Shown here in pieces: positions 41,570 to 53,603 of a stretch of DNA of 64,000 nucleotides. The stretch's first letter is position 1; every line of letters begins with the position of its first letter. The DNA lies in the NCBI GenBank assembly GCA_023853785.1, contig JAJIRX010000512.1, positions 1 to 64,000 of the forward strand, read 5' to 3'. The notes beneath the pieces were generated by a model. That model saw nothing but the letters and a program-made list of their open reading frames with translations, had not been told where the DNA came from and did no database searches. The position numbers and the translations under genes are program-made. The DNA is from Psilocybe azurescens. Its lineage: Eukaryota; Basidiomycota; Agaricomycetes; Agaricales; Agrocybaceae.

Positions 41570-43640
41570 TTCTTCGAACCAGTCTGAGCTTACACTTCAT
41601 AGTGTAACCCAGAGGCTCTTGTTTTTACGATCGTTATCTGTAATAAGCTAGTATATTATACTAGTGAAGGGTGGGAGATACACGGGATTATTAGACTTCG
41701 AGGCTTCACTTCCTAGTGGGCCAAGCAGTGTGGTAAGCCATACAAAACTAACTAAGGGGTGGTATGGCCTATTAATCAGTGCTATGACTCAAAGACAACA
41801 TTTAGTTTCCTACACAGGTATCAAAGCAGCCCTACTGAGTGACCGAGGCGATCACCTGCACTGTTGACAATGCCATCAGTCCCGCACAAGGGAGAACTCC
41901 TAAGAAGAAGTGACCTTGGATCTTACAAAGGGTAACACCCATCAGTCCCGTACAAGCGATCGCCAAGCGGCGGAAACCTTATTAATTATCAAAGGCAATC
42001 CTTGTGCGCAGACATCACAAAAGCTGTTCACTAAATTAGGCGATCGCCTGCTCAGGCCAAATATTCCCACTATCTATCATTCTGAACCATATGCAAAAAC
42101 TTGGCGTACAAGATATATGTCTAAAGTTTCAGAAAAATACAACTTTAAGTGGATTGACGAGGTGAACTACTACTACTATCTGTGTGATTTTATTCAATTC
42201 ATACGTCCCCGCATTCCATGGTCGTTAAGTTTGTAACAGATGTCACACCTGTCCCTCACAAGTGATCGCCGAGTGGCGGAAACCTTATTAATTATCAAAG
42301 GCGATCCCTGTGCCCAGAAATCACAAAAGCTGTCCACTAAATTAGGCGATCACCTGCTTGGTAGTCAAACATCACTGTGCCACACGGGAGATCGCCCCAC
42401 GGACCGAATGCATTGGCAATTGAAATCTTGTCTACAACTCAACATATGGTGGACTACTAGATCCGACCATAATACTTGTGATTTGCAATGCAGCCGACGT
42501 GAGTGAGGGATTGCCCAGTTAGCGATCGCCACTCGATACTATAGGTAACTTGATATTATCTTCAAATAAGCGCTGTAGCCTAGGAAAACTAGTACTTTCC
42601 ACTATTATAATGGGTGCAGCAAAGGCTAGGCAGCACGCAACCCATTTCCTTCCGTTTCTGTTGGTCTATTTCAATCATCACAAACCAAGGCATCTATTTA
42701 GTCTATATAAACAGTCCTGTATCCTAGAATAGGAACCAAGTAATCTACGCCCCCAAATTTGATATCAGAATCTACTTTGAATAAGAACATACGTGTTAAT
42801 ACTTCAAGAACTAGTAATTTGTGTGATAAGAAATCGAACACTACAGTTCACCATAAGATATTAGGGCGGTACCTGGTTTAGTGAGCGATCGCGATTGTTA
42901 TATTCAATGTCAGGGCTATTAGACTTGATAAGCAGGCTTTTTATAAGTCATCCGTGGACTGCCCTGGGGATTGTTCAGTGCGGGTTAGAACCCTATACGG
43001 CTAGCGGTTGCTCATAGTAACTAGGGACGACTGTCAAAGAAATCCGTCTGTGCAATACGTTGCCCATTGTAATTAAGGACTGTGAACTTGTGTGCCCACT
43101 CGCTTAGAGGAACTAAGAATACGTTGTACTCGTAATAGGGGCGATCGCTCATAGTTTTTTATATTTTGAGTTTGATTTTTAAAAGAATAACAAAGCAATC
43201 TGATAAGTGCCCCGTGTGCACTCGCCCCCCAAAAGCAATCCACTTGATATTTGGAGATCGCCCTCATTGCGAGTGATCGCCTTTGATATTATTAGTGCCC
43301 CGTGTGCACTCGCCCCACAAAAAGCGATCCCTTTGATATTGGTGATAACCCTCACTACAAGATATCGCTCTTGATATTTGGTGGTCACGCTCACCGTGAG
43401 AGATCACCCTTCATATTTCAGCGCCTTGTGTGTACTTTCTTGTCTAGCAGGTTATCCGACTATTAGTGATTACTACCGAAGAAATGCCTCAGTCAGTACT
43501 TTGCTAAAACCAGTTATTGTCGTAAGCCTCAATGCTTACCCTCCCAGATCGAACTCATCAATATATATATTTGATTGGGTGTTGTATGTATTGAGCGATT
43601 ACAAAGACACCCCGCACAAACATCTCAACGATCATGTATA
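41570..43640 (+). mobile_element. LTR-like GCGATCGC-rich repeat, copy C
   Basis: The longest plus-strand copy. Its 41859-43395 part is nearly identical to copy A (inverted). Its first 290 bp and last 240 bp match copy B (inverted). It has five exact GCGATCGC octamers (41956, 42040, 42522, 42885, 43141), a TATA box at 42704-42711 and an internal TGTCACACCTGT start-like motif at 42240. The 3' end GCAC-AAACATCTCA is shared with B, D and E. It carries a 60-codon ORF (42550-42732) and a 108-codon ORF (41910-42236) also present in copy A. Confidence 0.72.
42704..42711 (+). promoter_or_regulatory. TATA box of LTR-like copy C
   Basis: TATATAAA in a conserved context found also in copies A (minus, 23669-23676) and D (49501-49508). 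It is placed as an LTR promoter would be, with roughly 900 bp of repeat downstream. Confidence 0.5.
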
Positions 43641-43900
43641 TCTTCAGAAATAGGAGGAGCCATTGGAATAAAATAGTCTCATAGTTGCTTTTAATTCAAT
43701 AAATAATTACATATGCCATTGTTACCAACACTTCCATGCACAAGATCCGTCCCGACAGAACAAAACTGACAAGAAATAAGGTTCGAAGTGACAAATTGAT
43801 CACATCAACTAATTTCGGGCTGCATAACAGTATGCAGGTCACTATATTTAGAAAATGATGCGTATTCAACTGCACATGCTTACAAATCGGTAGTGTTAGC

Positions 43901-44669
43901 GTGCTGAAGTACTACGCCGCTCCGTCTTTTCTACCAACACTTGAGGGTATCAAACTTCAATGGTGTCAAACGCATGTATGTGCTTTACCACTATTTTTGA
44001 TATTTCTTGTTTACTTTTTCCTAGCTCCTGTTGCTCCTGTCCCCTGTGGATCTTTGACCGCAAGGCAGTTGTCATCGCCTGTCTTCAATAAACTGGGCTT
44101 CGTAACTGATGTATTAACATCAGGTAAAGACGAGGATCTCACACAGTTGAAATCTCATTGGGCATCTTTCCAGGTGCTACTGTTCTTTTTCATTTCTCCA
44201 CGATAAAATGTTGATATTATATTAGGCCATGGTGACACATTTTTGTCGTACGAACGCTGGTGTTTTTGGCCCTTAGTGGCAATTACCTGCAGTTCCAGGA
44301 CATGAGGGAGCTCCTTAAAATCGAAACCACGCCGACAGCACCTGGGACTGCTACTATGGAGATCGCTTCAAAGCCGCTCAGTCGAGACAACTGGAATGCT
44401 GCTCAGCATGGGAGGCTATGTTTGTTCTTGTGCCTCTATAGGCTCTTGGACCTGTTAGCGTTGCTCAGGAGTTTGGGTGAGAAGACCCCCATAATGATGA
44501 GGCTTGTAGATTTGTCTGGAATTGAACCCCTGGTACGAGCATTTTGAATCCTGTTGTTACTTTTTTTTTGGTTTAACTTGGTTTGCAAACCAGCATGGAT
44601 ACGAACGCCTTACCAACTGGCCGCAGCAGTTGTTGGCGTTTTCAGGGTTTCCTTGGCGGAGCTTTGAAT
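43901..44669 (+). CDS. Unassigned three-exon gene fragment
   Basis: ORF 43901-44206 (LTARQLSSPVFNKLGFVTDV, then DEDLTQLKSHWASFQ), ORF 44260-44547 (FQDMRELLKIETTPTAPGTA, then LCLFLCLYRLLDLLALLRSL) and a last exon from about 44594 (HGYERLTNWPQQLLAFSGFP) ending in TGA near 44669 are joined by short gaps with GT..AG-like ends (GGTGCTACTG.., GGTACGAGCATTT..CCAG). No domain recognised. A Leu-rich helix near the centre could be a membrane segment. Function unknown. Confidence 0.4.
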
Positions 44670-44909
44670 GATCACTCGGTTGCTCTGGATAGTACCAGTA
44701 GCCGGCGTCTACTCCACTTCCCTAAAAAGCGAATGGAAATACCTTAGCGCAAAACAAAATTGTTTGCAATTTAACTGTCGCTGCTACTCACTTGGCTTTT
44801 ATCAAAGAGAAAAGTTTTCAGTATACCAGTTTACCTGATCTCCCTGACCAGATTAACGACGAAGTTATTCAGTAAGCGAGCTTTTCTTTACACTTTTTGC
44901 ATACTCACA

Positions 44910-45285
44910 TGGTCGTGAAGACAGGCCCCAACGGAACAAGAGAAAGTTTTCCTCAAAGAACTGGATGCCTTCGTTAGGACCATCACCAATAAGCACACTC
45001 TAACCGCGTCCAGGGGTGTCAGTCTTGCATCGTTTAGCGCACCATTTCATTTATCCGTGGCTATATCGCCACTTTATTTACTTTTCCCCTGCTCCTTGCC
45101 AAAAAGTCTTGGAATCGAAATACGATTTTGCGCATTTCATCTCGCCTTGGAAACGGAAAACCCGAAGCACTATTGAAGGTGGAAATGGTCTTATGGGAGG
45201 TGATATTAGCAATGGCCGATGGCGTTTTAAACCCCAGTGACGTTTTGGAGAAATTGAAGAAAGATCTCCCTGGCCATTGATTCAG
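44910..45285 (+). pseudogene. Unassigned coding fragment with frameshift
   Basis: One frame gives TEQEKVFLKELDAFVRTITN from about 44927 and SVAISPLYLLFPC; another, from about 45150, gives KPEALLKVEMVLWEVILAMA, then DVLEKLKKDLPGH and a stop. The two join into one sensible protein only with a 1-2 nt change. Unknown family; it may be the N-terminal part of the JmjC gene that follows, or the end of a separate gene. Confidence 0.35.
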
Positions 45286-45376
45286 TCTGCTCTTTCTGGA
45301 AATGAGAGATCTTGGTTTTTCTTGCGTGAGCCTTTCTTCTTAGCTTTGTTTTTTTATCCAGTTACATGATTAATCT

Positions 45377-48298
45377 GTGGATGGTTCATTAGCAGGCTCC
45401 TCGTCATCCTCCCAGACAATTAGAGGGAGGTCGGTTCTTAGTGGCGCCAACCTATCTGCAGCAAAGTCTCCTAGCAGCCAAGAAACTGTGGACCATGCCC
45501 ATATGGATGTAGATTCAAGTGGACTCCATGACCTCGCCATTCGGGATATGCCCGAGCGTATGCCCAGTCATTTTGTCCTTAACGGCACTGATCAAGCCGT
45601 ATGTATTGGGCAGACTGAACGTGTCGACTCTGGAGGAGAATTAGCTCCTCTGGGAGAACACATGGAAAGTTTGGATGATTTAATGGATGTGCTTGAGACG
45701 CGTACAAACAATGTCCCAACTTCAAATTCCTCCGTTGAGAAAAGAGACAATGCAGAAGAGGAGGGAGGAGCGGACAATGTCGAGGGAGGAGGGAGGAACA
45801 GACAATGAAGAAGGAGAGGTAGACGGAGAAGGGGGGAATGGAAGCGAGGTAGCCGGAGAAGGGGGGGATGGAAGCGAGGTAGACGGAGAAGGGGAGGATG
45901 GAAGCGATGAACGCAGAAAGAGCGGAGAGGAAGAAGAGGAAAGCGATCTCAATGAAACGGAGATGGATGTCGATGGAGGGGATGAAAATCAGGGGAGTGA
46001 CGAAGATATGGACATCGATAAACCCGCTCCGATGCGTCAATCCACACGAATTCAGGACTCGCTCCGCCCTAGGTGTGCCGGAAATAGCTTTGGTAACAAA
46101 GTCGTCGGCTCGCAATTCCAGCCAGAAGACAAGAACAGCCACTTTGGTAACGCCCTGTTCCAGCCCTGCCAAAGAAACCTATTTCGTCAGCCTTAAAAAC
46201 ACTGAATTGCCCCCATCTTCATCCTTTTCGACAAGAAAGGACGCTAAGCTGACAGCTCAGGGCTTGAAACTAGATCCAATCGATCTTGAATTGATTAGTC
46301 TTTCGTCCTCGTGGGAGCCAGACAATCTTGAGGCCCTTGTAAGTCAATGAAACTGTCTTAACACCACTTGTGACTGACTATACATATTACAGCCGACCGA
46401 TAAAGGAAGAGGAGAAGAGGGAAGCTGACGCTAAACTGCCTGAACGTGTGCTGTTATGACACAAATGTAACAAGTCCTATACAGTCTTTGGTCCTACTGG
46501 AGAGGGAATTCGTTCTGGAACCTGAGTTCCATGTGAGTTTTCTGATTTTGGTCTGCATATTGCTTATAGTTACCGCTATCTTTCTGAAGTTTACAGACTA
46601 TGTGATGCGATTTGAGGAAATAATGTCTGGCATTGAGAAGTCATACATTCATGGCCGGCCCCTGCATATTGCTGACCCTTGCAGGTCGGTGATAGCGGTT
46701 TTGTCCTACGAAGAATTCTTGAATATGCCGCACAACAAACTTCATTCACTTGCTGCCCAAAAAATATCGTCGTCAGGGGTGTTCCCGTTCCTGACCACAA
46801 ATTTGACGCAAAGGGTCTTGACTTCATTCATCCCCTCCATAGCCCTGTGTCCATTCAAGGTCAGTGCATGGTCGACTCCCGTTTGTGTCAATATTGATGC
46901 AACACCCCACTAGACTATTCTTTGCAAGGATCTGACGTTGCAGTCTGCGAGGAAAACCAAAGTCTGAATACACAAAATCGGCGAAACAGTGCAAAGCCTC
47001 AGAAAGAGGTGGATACAGATGACATCGACATGATGGAAATGCACATCCCCACCACGATCACTGGCACGCTCCAAGATTTTTGGACGAAGCACTCAGTAAT
47101 CGAGGTCGCATAATGAACGTCCTAGATTTGCCCTTGTGTCACGAGAGCACTGCGCCATCCCCATATTCATCAGATTCTCACGCATGGCACCACACACGTG
47201 GACGACCTGGCTCTCTGTCGAGCGAAACATTTCCCACAACCGATACTTGCTGGGCTCTGTTGGGCTCTGGTAACACTATCACTTTCTTTCATATTGACTC
47301 TGATGGATTTAACACTCGTGGTCTCGTAATCTGGGAGGAAAACTCTGGATACTTTATCGGGAACGTCATGAATTACCTCTCTCTTCTCGTCATGTCTTTT
47401 TTTGACGAAGGCTTCTACCTTGATCGATATAAAGACAAGGCCAAATACGATCTAGAAGCTATTTATCTCACTAAAGGAGATTTACTGTGAGTTCCTGTTC
47501 TTCGTTCAACTAAAAGTTATAATATCTAATTTTCTTTGAAGGCTAATGCGCGCCAACCAGCCCCATGCTGTTTATGGGAAAGAGCCAACTATCATTCATG
47601 GCGGCCACTTCTATCTCACGTCTCTCATGGAGAAGACAGCAGAGAGCATTATACATAGCTTCGTCATGGATCAGTTCTTAACGAACACAGTCCATTATCG
47701 CTCGCGCCAGCTTCTGCGGCGCATTGTTGACTTTTGTCGCTTGGGCTTCCTGGAAAAAAGCTTGTTCAATCTGGTACAATCCTATAGCTTCTTATTCCAT
47801 TCCGATCTGATCCAATCTTGTTTCTAGACGCCTGCCATCACCTACCAGATATTACAACATTCTCGGGTTTGGTCAACCTGCTTTCTTTATGCAACCTCGT
47901 CGTTTTAGGAAATGTTCTCGACTTCCGGACATACTCAGCACCCAATCAGAAGGCCGGAGATGACCTGGATCCCCATCAGCGGAGTCTGATAGATGTATGA
48001 CCGCAACAACATCCCAAAGCAGGAACGATTTTGTATCCTTTATGCTAGGGGAATCGCTCTGGAGTTGATGGGCTGGGTCAGGGAATTTTGTGAAGTCAAG
48101 TCCCCCAAAGGTGATATTATACCGGATCTTCCATCGGAGTATATGTGCCGACAGCTGGCAGCTCTCTTGAAATACAAGGCGCAAGCTGAGCAAGAGGGAA
48201 TCGTGGGAGCACCACACTGTACACCGGAGATGCTCCGGAAACAGGTTCAAAATGTTTTGTGTTGCGATGACAGGTTGAAGAAATATTGGACCAACTGA
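45377..48298 (+). pseudogene. JmjC-domain protein gene, with several frame breaks
   Basis: The N-terminal region (45377-46196) is acidic and low complexity with Gly/Glu/Asp repeats. The JmjC core follows: NVLDLPLCHE, FPTTDTCWALLGSG and the iron-binding HxD in TFFHIDSDGF (His codon 47290-47292). After a clean 55-nt intron (47487-47541) comes NQPHAVYGKEPTIIHGGHFY, with the third metal ligand His near 47564. A second intron is at 47774-47827. The C-terminal helical part (LVNLLSLCNLVVLGNVLDFR, LPSEYMCRQLAALLKYKAQA) ends at 48298. Frame breaks: a T5 run near 47075, one after the second intron, and one near 47995. All ligands are present, so a recently broken or mis-assembled gene is possible. Family role: Fe(II)/2-oxoglutarate hydroxylase or demethylase. 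Confidence 0.7.
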
Positions 48299-48931
48299 CT
48301 CACAGCAATCGACGATACCGCATTGGGGTTTGGCTCAAAATCCGGATACTCTATCTGTTGGAAGGCAGGAGCAATTCAGCTCAGGACTCACGAACAGCTG
48401 TTACGAGACGGCACCACTCCATTGGACCACAAGTTCAAGGAAGGGGAGGTGCTTCGTTCAGCTCAAGACCACCAGATGGCATCTGGTAATCTTTTCTACA
48501 CAGATGAAGATAGACCCCGCAAACGCACCCGTAGTTAGACTTATTTGCCTCAGGTTTGTTTTCGAAAAGGGCATGGGTTGGTTGTATTTGTAGTTTTCCT
48601 GTGTGCGAAGGCACTGAACTCCTCTAGGCGTCTGTCTTTGATAGTCAAAGTTTCTTATAAATTTCATTTGTTCTATTCGGCCACCTTGTGTGTGACCTCG
48701 AATATGTTACGAAAATCGGCCAGGTCCAACAGCCCCCAGACAGCGGACAGCCCATACATTCGAAATGGTATAGTATTTATATAAAACCTACTCTACTTGT
48801 ACGGGTCCCCATTGCTAATATATATTATGAACGGCAAAAAGGCTGAAATTCTATTAGATTTGTAGTTTTTATGTGTTTCTACGTTAATGGAGATTATTTT
48901 TAACATCTGAGTGATCGTTATGAGTCCCCAC
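48299..48931. other. No gene recognised
   Basis: 3' side of the JmjC gene up to LTR-like copy D. Overlapping 67-87-codon ORFs in three frames carry no motif. Confidence 0.4.
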
Positions 48932-50440
48932 AAAGGCTGTTCGCTAAATTAGGCGATCACCTGCTTGGTAGTCAAACATCACTGTGCCACACGGGAGATC
49001 GCCCCACGGACCGAATGCATTGGCAATTGAAATCTTGTCTACAACTCAACATATGGTGGACTACTAGATCCGACCATAACGCTTGTGATTTGCAATGCAG
49101 CCGACGTGAGTGAGGGATCGCCCAGTTAGCGATCGCCACTCGATATTAGAGGTAACTTGCCTCACGATAAGGGCACCTGCTGTTCCAGGAAGTCCTAAAC
49201 CAATAGCAACTGTGCTTGGGAACTTTGGTATGGTTTCCTACGAAATATACTCTTAAGCAATCTAGTCCCGACATGCCTTCTCCGAGATCCATCTGATAAA
49301 ATGAGTCAAGTGATCGCTGCCCAAGAAGGCACTGCTGCATTGGACAATGATATTATCTTCAAATAAGCGCTGTAGCCTAGGAAAACTAGTACTTTCCACT
49401 ATTATAATGGGTGCAGCAAAGGCTAGGCAGCACGCAACCCATTTCCTTCCGTTTCTGTTGGTCTATTTCAATCATCACAAACCAAGGCATCTATTTAGTC
49501 TATATAAACAGTCCTGTATCCTAGAATAGGAACCAAGTAATCTACGCCCCAAATTTGATATCAGAATCTACTTTGAATAAGAACATACGTGTTAATACTT
49601 CAAGAACTAGTAATTTGTGTGATAAGAAATCGAACACTACAGTTCACCATAAGATATTAGACGGTACCTGGTTTAGTGAGCGATCGCGATTGTTATATTC
49701 AATGTCAGGGCTATTAGACTTGATAAGCAGGCTTTTTATAAGTCATCCGTGGACTGCCCTGGGGATTGTTCAGTGCGGGTTAGAACCCTATACGGCTAGC
49801 GGTTGCTCATAGTAACTAGGGACGACTGTCAAAGAAATCCATCTGTGCAATACGTTGCCCATTGTAATTAAGGACTGTGAACTTGTGTGCCCACTCGCTT
49901 AGAGGAACTAAGAATACGTTGTACTCGTAATAGGGGCGATCGCTCATAGTTTTTTATATTTTGAGTTTGGGTTTACAAGAATAACATTTCTCATAGAACT
50001 GTGGAAGACTGTCAGAGAAATCCGTCTGTGCAGTACATTGCCTATAGTAAATAAGGACTGTGGACTAGTGTGCCAATGAACTAAGGATCTACTACATTAT
50101 AATACGGGCGATCGCTTATAGTGTTTTATATTTTAAGTTTGGGTTTTACAAGAATAACAAAGCAATCTGATAAGTGCTCCGTGTGCACTCATCCCCAAAA
50201 CCAATCTCTTAATATTTCCGTGCCTCATGTGTACTTTCCTGTCTAACAGGTTCTCGCGCTACTAGTGATTACTCTTGAGCGAATGCCTCAATCTGTACTC
50301 TGCTAAAACTAGCTATTGTAATAAGCCTTAAAGCTTACCCTCCAGATCGAACTGATTAATACATATATTTGATGGAGTGTTGTGTGTATTGGGAAATTTC
50401 ATAGACACCACGCACTAAACATCTCACCGCAATGATCTAA
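48932..50440 (+). mobile_element. LTR-like GCGATCGC-rich repeat, copy D
   Basis: 48932-49140 and 49345-49975 are nearly identical to copy C, with a ~190-bp segment between them shared with copy B and absent from A and C. 49980-50170 holds a partial tandem repetition of the CGCTCATAGT..AAGAATAACA region. Four exact GCGATCGC octamers (49129, 49680, 49936, 50108) and a TATA box at 49501-49508. It ends at CACGCACTAAACATCTCACC, like copy B. The 60-codon ORF (49347-49529) is identical to that of A and C. Confidence 0.72.
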
Positions 50441-51359
50441 ACAAATGTCAGTATATTTCAAGAATGTCATGGACGTGAATAATTTTGACTAACTTTGTTC
50501 TGTATGCTATAAGTATCCAGGGTTGGTCAGATGGTAGGTGCTTTCCACTGGTTCCCGTAAAATTTTTTGGTCAAATAGAACGACTCTCTTAAGGAGACTT
50601 TTAACTACTCTCTAGCTTTGGCCATCTCTGCTGCAAATACAGCGACAATTTAAATTACATAACTGGTTGATTTAAAATACATTTACTAAGTACTTCCCAC
50701 AATGCTGAGATAAGCATGTCAGCTCATGGACATGCTGACCAATTACTATTAAGTCACACTTACAAAATGTTCAAGACGATTTTGGCCCCACCACCCGTGT
50801 GGCATGAGCCAAGGAGAGTTTCTGACATTATATTGGCTGTAATTTAAAATACGTGTGTATCAGGTCGTTATGAAAACTTTGCTGTTCCTATTGGTAACAA
50901 ATTTATTGAGTTGGTTTTGAAGCAGCTTAGCGATAACCAATAAAACAGTTGGCTTGTAAATTGTTCGGCATAAAAAGTATAACTGAAAATGGGTGACATA
51001 TGGAAGAATGGTGTTATTAGGGTTGTAAATGCCAGCGTCAAGCCCCCATGGATTGTGTCCTTGACTTTAATCCCAAATGTTTGGAGGAACCAATGCCACA
51101 ATCCTTCAATTGGTGTCATATGCACACTGCAGATATGCAATATGGGTGGAAACTGTTTCGGTTCAAGTTCAGGCATGTAGGCTTCTCTAGCAACCAATTT
51201 TATACTACAGAATGAAGTATACATGGATGTAGCATTTATTGCAAATCATTCTGATTGGTATAAATAACCCTCGTCTCGCTACCGTTATCCATGACAAAGG
51301 TGATAGGAATTACTGTGAATTAGACTGCAAATTTATCAGTAAATCATATCCAGGGAGAT
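50441..51359. other. No gene recognised
   Basis: About 900 bp between LTR-like copies D and E, with no coding or repeat signal seen. A 118-codon minus ORF (50868-51224) shows no motif. Confidence 0.45.
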
Positions 51360-51812
51360 CACTTAAAGTGTTTTATATTTTAAATTTGGGTTTTACAAGA
51401 ATACCAAAATAATCTGATAAGTGCCCCGTGTGCGCTTCGCCCCCCAAAAAGCAATCCACTTGATATTTGGAGATCACCCCCATTGTAAGTGATCGCCTTT
51501 CATATTATTAGTGTCCCGTGCACACACACCCCCAAAAGCGATCCCCTTGATATTGGTGATCATCCTCACTGCAAGCAATCACCCTTGATAGTTCAGTGCC
51601 GCATGTGTACTCGCCCTGTATAATAGGTTCTCCCGTTATTAGTCGTTACTCTTGAGCCGAACGCCTCAGTCAGTACTTTGCTAAAACTAGTTATTGTAAT
51701 AAGCCTTAAAGATGACCCTCCCAGATCGAACTGATCAATATATATATTTGATTGGGTGCTGTGTGTATTGAGCAATTACAAAGACACCTCGCACTAAACA
51801 TCTAATCTAGAG
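51360..51812 (+). mobile_element. LTR-like repeat, copy E (3' part only)
   Basis: Homologous to the last ~450 bp of copies C and D, from TTTTATATTTTAAATTTGGG to CGCACTAAACATCTAATC, and more diverged than those two. It lies immediately before the gypsy internal region in the same orientation, the place of a 5' LTR end. That placement is the main reason for calling the family LTR-like. No exact GCGATCGC remains here. Confidence 0.6.
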
Positions 51813-52269
51813 CCCACCGCGAGGGATGGCTAATATTAGATAAATCAAAACCAGCCTGACATCGAGAAAAATTCGCGCTAAACATTTTACACATAATATG
51901 CTTCTATCTTGGGTTCAGATTAACAGTCTGAAAACATTGCACCAACCAAACCACCTGGCAAACCACGTAAAGCGTCTAAAAATAAAAACACTGCTGTCAG
52001 TAGCAAACATATTCCACAACTCGATGTTGGGGTAGTACACTAAGAAGAAACTAGAAAATGTAGGACTTCCCGTTATTATATAGCAGCCAGCAGGATAGAA
52101 ACACCTATTGATATTAATGGGAGAGGGGGTTCGCTCGAAAACTACAATAGAGCATTGGCGATTCCTAATAGACGAGGACTCGCTTACGTTAGTTATCCTT
52201 TAAAAAGAACTGGTTGGCCCGCTCCAGTCAACTTTGAGCGCACAGAGACTAGTGGCTGAATCTTGTCCA

Positions 52270-53603
52270 GACTACGACTTCGACTAGTACCATATTCAAT
52301 GCCTTCAAACATTCCAGAATCAGAATCCAGTGCGGAAATAGCACCGACAACGGTGCTTCGCTTACCTACTTCAAAAGATGCACCAATATTCGATGAGAAG
52401 AAACCGGCAGAATTACTGAGATTCCCATCATATATATGAGATTGAACAACTATAGTTAGCACTTGATATCTATACGGAAGGCATTCGGGAGAAATACCGA
52501 GACAATATCATTAGTAGCTATCATGAATTATCATCACTAACAGGGTACCACTGTCTAGATCGGCAAAATATGTCGACTTTACTGTAGTCGTTACCTGATT
52601 GAAGCTGATCAGTTGGAGAAATTACTATCTCTAAAAAGAGCGTTTGGTGCAGCAGCAACGAAAATAACCCATAACCCTCCCTTATTATCCAATGGGGAAT
52701 TGGTAGAACATTTTATGAGCCGTCTGTTGCCTGCGTTCAGGGGCCGACTAATAGATGGGTTATCCCTAAGAGTGGATTCATTAGACGACGGGCGATCACC
52801 CAACGCAAGGTCAGAGGATCGCTACAAATACGCTGGAAGTTATCAGTCATGCAGTGACAATAGCTGAAAGGACTTCTCAGAGTTCGACTAGGCGAAATGA
52901 TGATGAGCCACTCAAGCGATCGCTCGACCGTGACGTAATAATTCCTGAGGAAGTAGTGCCCCAGAATAAGGAGGCCACAGCAAACTTCCTTGTCTCCATG
53001 AAGATACTACTAAAGCAATCTAAAGACCAAGCAGCATTTAATGAATCTGTGAATAAGAAGCTCAATGGTGTGCACACGGCATTATTGAACGCGCAAAGCC
53101 AGGCGAACGCTAGTCACCAGTGATCGCCAACGCCAGGAAACAACAGTAGCTACCAGCCTTGCCCAATGGCAACAGGTCAGCAAACCTATGTGAGACCCAA
53201 TGACTGCTACTACTGCAGGAAACCGGGTCACCAATGGGGAGAATGCCCTGCCACCGAAAAACACATTAGCTTTGGTTGGGTCATTAGGGAAAATGGAAAA
53301 ATCCATCTGCCAAGAGGTCTCATGGTCAGGCAGTATAATGAGAAGACCATGAAAGAAGCTATTAAGAAAATGAATAAGGGGGAACCTGGAGTTGTATCTG
53401 TGGCTAAAACTCTAGTCCAGAATCTATATGTTCCTGATCCTGATGAAACTTATGAAGGGTTAATCCAGTCAGAAGATTCGGAGGAAGCAGAGATCGCCCA
53501 TGTCTTTGGCGATCTTAAAAAGAAATATGGCAACAAGGTGGACCAATTCTTATCATATGAGGATAATTCAACCATGGGGGAACAAGGATCAAATTTTCAT
53601 TAA
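52270..53603 (+). pseudogene. Ty3/gypsy Gag, degenerate
   Basis: Plus-strand pieces match basidiomycete gypsy Gag: SKDAPIFDEKKPAELLRF at about 52365-52420, LEKLLSLKRAFGAAATKI and LLSNGELVEHFMSRLLPAFR (52613-52867), a spacer piece (52854-53123), and ORF 53166-53603 with the zinc knuckle C-x2-C-x4-H-x4-C (CYYCRKPGHQWGEC, 53205-53246). Frames differ between pieces and stops intervene, so no full Gag can be made. The knuckle ORF itself is open for 145 codons. It belongs with the protease and Pol relics that follow. Confidence 0.82.

Noticed and set aside
52193..52462. 89-codon minus-strand ORF at the start of the gypsy internal region
   Set aside because: Antisense to recognisable Gag sequence on the plus strand.
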